A stretch of DNA of 10,483 bases, taken from NCBI GenBank assembly GCA_028877195.1, contig JAPPIL010000111.1, positions 1 through 10,483 of the forward strand. Reading direction: 5' to 3'. Positions within the stretch are counted from its first letter, which is position 1; each line of letters starts with the position of its first letter. A program made the translations under genes and the position numbers. The notes below the pieces were generated by a model. The model did not search any database. It was not told where the DNA came from and was given only the letters and a program-made list of their open reading frames with translations. This document shows positions 5,502 to 10,483 of the stretch, piece after piece. The stretch is from Pseudomonadota bacterium. GTDB lineage: Bacteria > Bdellovibrionota_B > Oligoflexia > Oligoflexales > JAPPIL01.

Positions 5502-7602
5502 ATATATCAACAGAGAGTTAAGTTACCTGGCCTTCGTGCGCCGAATTATACAGGTAGCTGCGGACGACAGCACGCCTTTGCTGGAGAAGCTGCGTTTCTT
5601 AATTATTATCAACACTTGTCTCGATGAGTTCTTCATGGTCAGAGTATCTAGCGTCAGGAAGCATAGCACTTCAAAGTTTAGCGATTCCCCTGAACGCATG
5701 CTGATTGCCGAGCTGTGCCCAGAGATTCAGCAACAGGTTAAGGAGATAAACAAACTCGGTGCGGAATTGCTTGCGCAAGTTATCATTCCTCGCCTCAACG
5801 CCGCGGGCATCCAGCTTGCGACTTATCAAGACCTGCCATCTAGCGCTCGCAGTGCCTTGCGCCAACACTTTTGTGCGAACATCTTGCCCATCCTTACGCC
5901 AATGGTGTTCACCCAACCGTTGCCTTACTTTGATAATTTAGAAGACTATTTGCTCGTTACCACTGACACCGAAGGACAACTCGGTTGTGTTGAAATACCA
6001 GCTAACACTGCTAGTTTAATCGCAGTCAGCGACAACACCTACATCACCTTGATTGATTTGATAACCAATAACCTTCAAGATATTTTCATCGGGCACGAAA
6101 TAGAACAGCACTACCAGCTGCGGGTAACACGTGATTGGAATTACGAGTTGATTGAAGATAATGTCATGAGCCTGTTGAGTAGCATTGAGGAGATTAACAA
6201 CAGTGAGCGGGCAGCGGTGCGATTAGAGGTTGCCAGCGACATGCCGACTGAAATTTTACAGAAGCTTACCGATACCCTGCAGTTGGGAGCGCTTGACCTG
6301 TATGACACAAAATCCCGTGCCGTCCAGAGTCTTGGGCTTTTACTCAAAGATGCCCGCGAGGATTTGATTTACAAGCCGTTCAACCCCCGTTTGCCGCGTC
6401 GACTGGTTAACAATAAAAACATTTTTAAGTTAATCGCTAGCGGTGATTTGTTGGTGCATCATCCGTTTGAAAGTTTTTATACGGTGGTTGAATTTTTACA
6501 TGAGGCGGCACTTGACGAGCATACGGTTGCGATCAAACAAACGCTTTACCGCACTTCCGATGAGTCAAGGATAGTGGATAGCCTGATTGCGGCGGCTGAA
6601 AACGGCAAAAAAGTAACTGCTTTTATTGAAATTAAGGCTCGTTTTGATGAGGAGAACAATATCCAATGGGCAAAGCGTTTGGAAAAGGCGGGAGTCCGAG
6701 TTGTTTGTGGCTTTATCTATGTCAAGACGCATCTCAAGACTACTATCGTGGCGCGGCGTGAGGGTGAAAAAATTACACAGTATGTGCATCTCTCAACGGG
6801 TAATTACAATTCCAGCACCGCCAAGACTTACACAGACATTGGGTTGTTTACTGCCAACGAAGAGTATGGCAAAGACTTGTCGCTACTGTTTAACCTCCTT
6901 ACCAGCTATAACTTAACGTGGAACGAGCGCAAGCAGCACTCCTCATCGCCTAAATTTAGCAAGCTTTCCGTTGCGCCGTTTGCTTTGCGGGAAAAAATTA
7001 TCTTCCATATCAACCATGAAATTTCCTGTCAGCGTCAGCATGGCACAGGTTTGATAATTGCGAAGATGAATGCTCTCGTTGATAAGGATATAATTGATTG
7101 CCTTTATGCTGCATCGCAAGCAGGTGTAAAAATAAAACTTATCGTGCGCGGGGTCTGTTGCCTAATCCCGCAAGTCAAGGGTTTGAGTGATAATATAACG
7201 GTTTCTTCGACGGTCGGGAGATTTCTAGAACATAGCAGAATTTTTTATTTTTACGCTAAGGGTGCTCGTAATCTTTATCTATCAAGTGCTGATTGGATGC
7301 CACGCAACATGGATAAACGCGTGGAGGCAATGTATCCGATTCTTGAGGAACGGCTAAAAAAACAAATTATAGAGTTTATTTTGCCAATTTATCTCAACGA
7401 TTCGCAAGCGTGGAGCATGCGAGCGGATGGCACTTATGTGCGGCGGCTGGCCACGTCTGTGGCTAGCGGGGCGGATGCATCAGCACCTGACAAGTCTAGT
7501 GCGCACGAGTTGTTAATCAGCTATGCACGGGAGTCGGGCATCAAGTCCTTGCCTTACGAGATTGCTATTCGCCATACCGATGCTGACCATCCGATTGCCT
7601 AG
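5491..7602 (+). CDS. ppk1: Polyphosphate kinase 1
   Basis: A 703-residue PPK1, which reversibly polymerises the ATP gamma-phosphate into inorganic polyphosphate. The open frame continues upstream to 5353, but that part lies inside ribF. ATG 5491 gives an N-terminus of MSTKYINRELSYLAF, matching the family start RELSWLxFNxRVL, and a normal length. Domains follow the family order: helical N domain (CLDEFFMVRVS, 43-53), head domain (about 110-310), and two phospholipase-D-like catalytic domains. The phosphorylated histidine is H414 in VKTHLK, and the second active-site histidine is H581 in FLEHSRI. ARFDE (383-387) and STGNYN (435-440) are intact. RGVCCL (553-558) lies in the last domain. In the N domain the usual NRRVL Asn is Val, and NLDEFF reads CLDEFF; these are minor. 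A tail of about 60 residues after 640 is poorly conserved. It starts inside ribF (11-bp overlap), so coupling to ribF is likely. Confidence 0.97.
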   Translation: MSTKYINRELSYLAFVRRIIQVAADDSTPLLEKLRFLIIINTCLDEFFMVRVSSVRKHSTSKFSDSPERMLIAELCPEIQQQVKEINKLGAELLAQVIIPRLNAAGIQLATYQDLPSSARSALRQHFCANILPILTPMVFTQPLPYFDNLEDYLLVTTDTEGQLGCVEIPANTASLIAVSDNTYITLIDLITNNLQDIFIGHEIEQHYQLRVTRDWNYELIEDNVMSLLSSIEEINNSERAAVRLEVASDMPTEILQKLTDTLQLGALDLYDTKSRAVQSLGLLLKDAREDLIYKPFNPRLPRRLVNNKNIFKLIASGDLLVHHPFESFYTVVEFLHEAALDEHTVAIKQTLYRTSDESRIVDSLIAAAENGKKVTAFIEIKARFDEENNIQWAKRLEKAGVRVVCGFIYVKTHLKTTIVARREGEKITQYVHLSTGNYNSSTAKTYTDIGLFTANEEYGKDLSLLFNLLTSYNLTWNERKQHSSSPKFSKLSVAPFALREKIIFHINHEISCQRQHGTGLIIAKMNALVDKDIIDCLYAASQAGVKIKLIVRGVCCLIPQVKGLSDNITVSSTVGRFLEHSRIFYFYAKGARNLYLSSADWMPRNMDKRVEAMYPILEERLKKQIIEFILPIYLNDSQAWSMRADGTYVRRLATSVASGADASAPDKSSAHELLISYARESGIKSLPYEIAIRHTDADHPIA

Positions 7603-7640
7603 GGCTTATCTATGCAGCATGCTAACAAGGAGGTTAACCG

Positions 7641-8111
7641 ATGCGCTATTGGCTGATGAAATGTGAACCAGATGTGTATTCGATCGACGATCTCAAGCGT
7701 GAGCGCGTGGCGATGTGGGAGGGAGTGCGCAACTATCAAGCTCGTAACTTTATGCGCGACGATATGAAGAAAGGGGATTTAGTTCTGTTCTACCACTCCA
7801 ATGCTAAACCACCTGGTGTCGCAGGCACAGCCGTCGTTGCCAAGACAGCCTATCCTGACCCGACTGCCTTTGACCCGCAATCGCCTTACTACGATGCCAA
7901 GTCAACACCTGCCGAGCCGCGCTGGTTATGCGTTGATGTCAAGTTCACCAGCAAGTTTCCAAAACTTGTCAGCCTCACGGCATTGAAAAACACCCATGTG
8001 CTTAAGAACATGATGGTCGTTCAGAAAGGTTCAAGGCTATCGGTGCAGCCATGCACAGCCAAAGAATATCAAACGATATTAGCTTTGGCTGGTGTCGGTA
8101 AGTTTTTATAA
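7641..8111 (+). CDS. EVE (PUA-like) domain protein
   Basis: A 156-residue single-domain protein of the EVE family, related to human THYN1 and to small bacterial EVE proteins. The family hallmarks are all present: YWLMKCEPDVYSIDDL at the start (the usual KSEP is KCEP), MWEGVRNYQARNFMRD (25-40), GDLVLFYHSN (45-54), AYPDPTAFDPQSPYYD (70-85) and KGSRLSVQP (129-137). EVE/PUA-like folds bind modified bases in nucleic acids. Bacterial examples next to restriction genes act in modified-DNA restriction, but stand-alone ones like this are common and their ligand is unknown. A very strong AAGGAGGT (7627-7634) lies six bases before the ATG, 38 bp after ppk1, which suggests higher translation than its neighbours. 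No restriction or helicase gene lies nearby. Confidence 0.93.
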   Translation: MRYWLMKCEPDVYSIDDLKRERVAMWEGVRNYQARNFMRDDMKKGDLVLFYHSNAKPPGVAGTAVVAKTAYPDPTAFDPQSPYYDAKSTPAEPRWLCVDVKFTSKFPKLVSLTALKNTHVLKNMMVVQKGSRLSVQPCTAKEYQTILALAGVGKFL

Positions 8112-8181
8112 AAAATCAACGGAACTACCGCTTTCTTGCGTTGCTTGCATGTTGGTATCTGACGTAGTCGCCAGAAAAGCT

Positions 8182-8210
8182 TTGCTATCTAAATTTTTCA
8201 CTCGTACAAT
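8182..8210 (+). promoter_or_regulatory. Sigma70-type promoter for the yqgE-like operon
   Basis: TTGCTA (8182-8187) and TACAAT (8205-8210) are separated by exactly 17 bases; the -10 box matches five of six positions, the -35 box four of six. Transcription would start near 8217, some 26 bases before the TTG start of the yqgE-like gene. This is the best promoter-like sequence in the window. It suggests that yqgE and the FliG-like gene are transcribed apart from ribF-ppk1-EVE. Confidence 0.55.
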
Positions 8211-8242
8211 AGAAGGTAAGATCCCCTAGGGAACAACATGTC

Positions 8243-8809
8243 TTGGATTTTTTACCGCCGTCGTTTTTGATTGCATCGCCAGGTATTGAGAACGAGTCGT
8301 TCCAGCAGTCGGTTATTCTACTGTTAGAACATGATCGTTATGGTGCTACTGGCTTGGTGGTCAATCGACCAACGCACTTTTCACTACAAGAGTTCTTGGA
8401 TATTGAAGACGTAGAGATACCTCCACAGATCACTGCTTGGAGCGGAGGTGATTGCGAACAAACAAAGGGCATTATCCTTCACAATCAACCAGCCAATGAC
8501 CCGCATGCTTCGGATGTTTTCGGGCTTTCTGCTTCTAATGCTACCTTAACAAGGCTCATCGACGCTCATCGGCAAGCGAGCAAGCGCACAGCGATCAAGC
8601 ATCCTTATCGTTTTTTGATCGGTTGTGTTTGTTGGCAAGCGGAGGAGTTGGACAAGGAGATTTTGCGAGGGGCTTGGATGCAAGCGCCACTTGATCCCCA
8701 GACTTTGTTCAATGCATCGGCGGATACGATGTGGCAACGTTCTCTTGCTATTCTTGGTATTACCCCAGCCAGTATTATGCCGCCCCGTCAGCCAGAGTAT
8801 TCCCACTAG
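8243..8809 (+). CDS. YqgE/AlgH (UPF0301) family protein
   Basis: A 188-residue cytoplasmic protein of the YqgE/AlgH family, whose molecular function is not settled. The family core is clear: PPSFLIASPGIENESFQQSV (5-24), LLEHDRYGATGLVVNRP (27-43) and WSGGDCEQTKGIILHN (67-82). The usual GGPV reads GGDC, and the later GYAGW-GQLE motif reads IGCVCWQAEELDKE (125-138), so it is a divergent member. The start is TTG 8243: there is no other in-frame start after the TAG at 8210-8212, and an ATG at 8238 is out of frame and stops after ten codons. AGGGAA (8229-8233 region) is the likely ribosome-binding site. It ends three bases before the FliG-like gene, which indicates a two-gene operon. A sequencing error near the start is possible but not needed, since TTG gives the family length. 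Confidence 0.9.
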   Translation: MDFLPPSFLIASPGIENESFQQSVILLLEHDRYGATGLVVNRPTHFSLQEFLDIEDVEIPPQITAWSGGDCEQTKGIILHNQPANDPHASDVFGLSASNATLTRLIDAHRQASKRTAIKHPYRFLIGCVCWQAEELDKEILRGAWMQAPLDPQTLFNASADTMWQRSLAILGITPASIMPPRQPEYSH

Positions 8810-8812
8810 AGT

Positions 8813-9799
8813 ATGGATGCTCTTGTGGACTTGATAGCTGATTGCCGCGACAAGATTGAGATTCTTGCCGCCCAGGGTAGCGATGCCTATGCGCAGGAGG
8901 TTTGTAATCTGCTGGCTGACAGCGACCATGAGCTTATAGTTTTAGCGTTGCTGGTATGTTTTGATAAGCGCACAACGGCGATGTTGACTGCGGCTATCAA
9001 CGCCAAGCAAGCTGAAGCACTCATCGTGTTGGCTAGCAAGACTGGCAACTTACAACGGGCTAGGGGGTTGCGGAAGCGAGCATTGGTTGAGTTTTATCAT
9101 GCTATTGCTGTGTATGAATTTGCGGACAGCCCGCTTGTGTTACAGTTGCCGCAGCACGAGCGCATCACGAGCTTAATGGGTGAACAACTCAAGGATGTTG
9201 TGTTAGATATTGCGCCTGAACATCTCACAGCGATGCTCTCTTGTCTGTCGCCGTTACGGGTAGCTAAAATCATCAAGCGCTGTCAGAATGATCGCGACAA
9301 GCAGACACTTATTGCGGCTCTTGAGTCTGTGTGTCTGGTTAGCAATCGGGATGTTGAGAACCTTATTCATTATCTGACAGTTGAACAGTTTCCCCGCCGC
9401 CAAAAGGTTTCCAAAGCTCAATATCTTGCCAAGATTCTCAATAATCTTGATCGCCAAGAGTCTGATCAGCTCTTGCTGGCGTTGCGCACAGACCCAGTGG
9501 TTATGAAGGAGCTGGACAACTATATTTTTCCTTTTGCGCAGATAACTGCTTTGCAAGCTTCGCAAATTGCCGAAATATTTGCCGATTGCCCTGACAAACG
9601 CATTGCGGAGACGATCTTCACTGCTGATACCATCACTCAGAATTCTGTGCTTGAATCATTGCCAGAGCCGCAACGTTTGGGGGTGCGCAAGGAGCTAACC
9701 CTTCTCACTGATGATGATGAGGAAATGATAAAGCGTTCAACACTGCTACAGAACTCGATTTGTAAATATCTGCAGTCAATGGTTGCTCTACGACCTTAG
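8813..9799 (+). CDS. FliG-like helical-repeat protein, divergent
   Basis: A 328-residue, all-helical protein whose length equals that of the flagellar rotor protein FliG. From about residue 122 the pattern follows the FliG middle and C-terminal armadillo domains. DIAPEHLTAMLSCLSPLRVA (132-151) corresponds to the EHPQ helix region. KAQYLAKILNNLDRQ (201-215) and the following helix match the FliG linker region. YIFPFAQITAL (237-247) corresponds to the M-F-x-F-E-D-L motif. Helices at about 251-296 match the torque domain. By eye-alignment the charged torque residues of E. coli FliG (K264, R281, D288, D289) are not kept, e.g. LKG is IFT and RDD is RKE. Residues 1-115 are helical but not clearly FliG_N. 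No FliF, FliM, FliN or Mot gene is in the window. It is probably not a motor rotor; MgtE-N-type armadillo folds are the alternative. Coupled to yqgE (three-base gap). Confidence 0.7.
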   Translation: MDALVDLIADCRDKIEILAAQGSDAYAQEVCNLLADSDHELIVLALLVCFDKRTTAMLTAAINAKQAEALIVLASKTGNLQRARGLRKRALVEFYHAIAVYEFADSPLVLQLPQHERITSLMGEQLKDVVLDIAPEHLTAMLSCLSPLRVAKIIKRCQNDRDKQTLIAALESVCLVSNRDVENLIHYLTVEQFPRRQKVSKAQYLAKILNNLDRQESDQLLLALRTDPVVMKELDNYIFPFAQITALQASQIAEIFADCPDKRIAETIFTADTITQNSVLESLPEPQRLGVRKELTLLTDDDEEMIKRSTLLQNSICKYLQSMVALRP

Positions 9800-9844
9800 A
9801 TTGCAGCAATTTACAGAGGACTTGTTTGTTAGAGGGGGGGATTT

Positions 9845-10408
9845 ATGCAACAAAGGCAGTTACACGTGTGTTTTGAAATCAGTGCTAGAATACGGATGAT
9901 ACTGTGGTTGCTAGCGATGTGTATGTGGTCAGGGTGTGATTACTTCAACGATGACGATATACAAAGAATAGTGGATGCTGCAGACTTATACCGTGAGGGT
10001 GATCACAGCAAAAGTGCGAGCGAGGATGATAACGATGATCGCTCCGAGAAGTGCGAAGAAGATAGCAACGATGACAATGACACGCCACAGTGCGATGAAC
10101 AAGCGGCGTTAACTGCTTTCCAAACCAACATCCAACCGTCCATCGCTAAGTCTTGCCATATGTGCCATGCTTTTGCGGCGGGTGGTTTGACTATGAAAAA
10201 AGACGACGATGACGCAACAGTAGTAGCAGATAACCGTATTAATTTGAAAGCAAGCAACGAGAGTGTCAATGCCGAGCGGCTGTTTTTAAAAATTAGCAAT
10301 CAAAGCACCGAAGGGCACGGCGGTGGCGACCAGTCTGATGCTGAAGCAGGCAACTTGACCTTGGCAAAGATCAAAGCCTGGCTCGCGGCCGAGAAGGACT
10401 GTAATTGA
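9845..10408 (+). CDS. Acidic lipoprotein with a single c-type heme motif
   Basis: A 187-residue predicted lipoprotein. The hydrophobic segment MILWLLAMCMWSGC (18-31) ends in a lipobox-like SGC; the -3 residue is Trp rather than the usual Leu, so lipidation is likely but not certain. ATG 9896 (residue 18) would give a more typical signal peptide, but AGAGGGGGGG sits right before ATG 9845, so I keep the longer start. Residue +2 after the Cys is Asp, a possible inner-membrane retention signal. Residues about 50-85 form a highly acidic, probably disordered linker. CHMCH (104-108) is a C-x-x-C-H heme c attachment motif within FQTNIQPSIAKSCHMCH, a pattern seen in small cytochrome-like domains of outer-surface proteins. 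H158 in EGHGGGDQ may be the distal heme ligand. It sits 45 bp after the FliG-like gene. An electron-transfer role is inferred from the motif; the partner is unknown. Confidence 0.75.
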   Translation: MQQRQLHVCFEISARIRMILWLLAMCMWSGCDYFNDDDIQRIVDAADLYREGDHSKSASEDDNDDRSEKCEEDSNDDNDTPQCDEQAALTAFQTNIQPSIAKSCHMCHAFAAGGLTMKKDDDDATVVADNRINLKASNESVNAERLFLKISNQSTEGHGGGDQSDAEAGNLTLAKIKAWLAAEKDCN

Positions 10409-10425
10409 GAGTAGTTCATTGTATA

Positions 10426-10483
10426 GGGGGGGGGGGGGGGCGGGCGCGGGGGGTTTGGGGGGGGGTTAAAAAAAAAAAAAAAA
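10426..10483. repeat. Terminal poly-G / poly-A low-complexity end (probable artefact)
   Basis: From 10426 the sequence is 15 G, then a G-rich stretch with scattered C and T, then a run of about 16 A to the end. It mirrors the poly-C at the left end when both are read outwards. I regard it as read-end artefact, not as biology. The real sequence probably ends about 10425, some 17 bases after the lipoprotein stop. Confidence 0.8.

Noticed and set aside
8238..8242. ATG start five bases upstream of yqgE's TTG
   Set aside because: It is out of frame and stops after ten codons. TTG 8243 is the only in-frame start after the previous stop.
44..9854. Shared 12-mer TTATGCAACAAA at 44-55 and 9843-9854
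   Set aside because: About as many 12-base matches are expected by chance in a sequence of this size, and the flanks differ.

Overview
The window looks like a complete metagenomic-style contig from a Gram-negative bacterium, most likely a proteobacterium in the broad sense. The evidence is a type IV prepilin, a YqgE/AlgH protein, an EVE-domain protein, a periplasmic DUF2796 protein, RNase PH, PPK1 and a lipoprotein with a lipobox-like Cys. Nothing fixes the class. I saw no tRNA, rRNA, CRISPR array, transposase or phage gene. Both ends are low-complexity homopolymer (poly-C at the left, poly-G then poly-A at the right) and are probably sequencing or assembly artefacts.

Layout. (1) 24-459: no convincing gene, but a strong nested inverted repeat at 282-326. 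(2) 460-1181 (+): a 76-aa single-pass membrane protein whose stop overlaps the start of a type IV prepilin by four bases. (3) 4364-1277 (-): a tightly packed operon of a secreted DUF2796 (ZrgA-like) protein, RNase PH and an NCS2-type nucleobase permease with a C-terminal cytosolic extension. (4) 4365-4550: a divergent promoter region. (5) 4551-8111 (+): ribF, ppk1 (11-bp overlap) and an EVE-domain gene. (6) 8182-9799 (+): a good sigma70-type promoter, then a yqgE-like gene with a TTG start, closely followed by a full-length but divergent FliG-like protein. (7) 9845-10408 (+): a short acidic lipoprotein with one c-type heme motif.

How the genes fit together. Most of the window is housekeeping metabolism and RNA processing: RNase PH trims tRNA 3' ends, RibF makes FMN/FAD, PPK1 makes polyphosphate, and the NCS2 transporter takes up nucleobases. 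The accessory interest lies in the membrane-protein/prepilin pair, the permease with a degenerate ATPase-like tail, the FliG-like protein that has apparently lost the torque-interface charges and sits next to no flagellar gene, and the heme lipoprotein. I found no clear multi-gene novel system. The FliG-like gene coupled to yqgE is the best candidate for an undescribed function.
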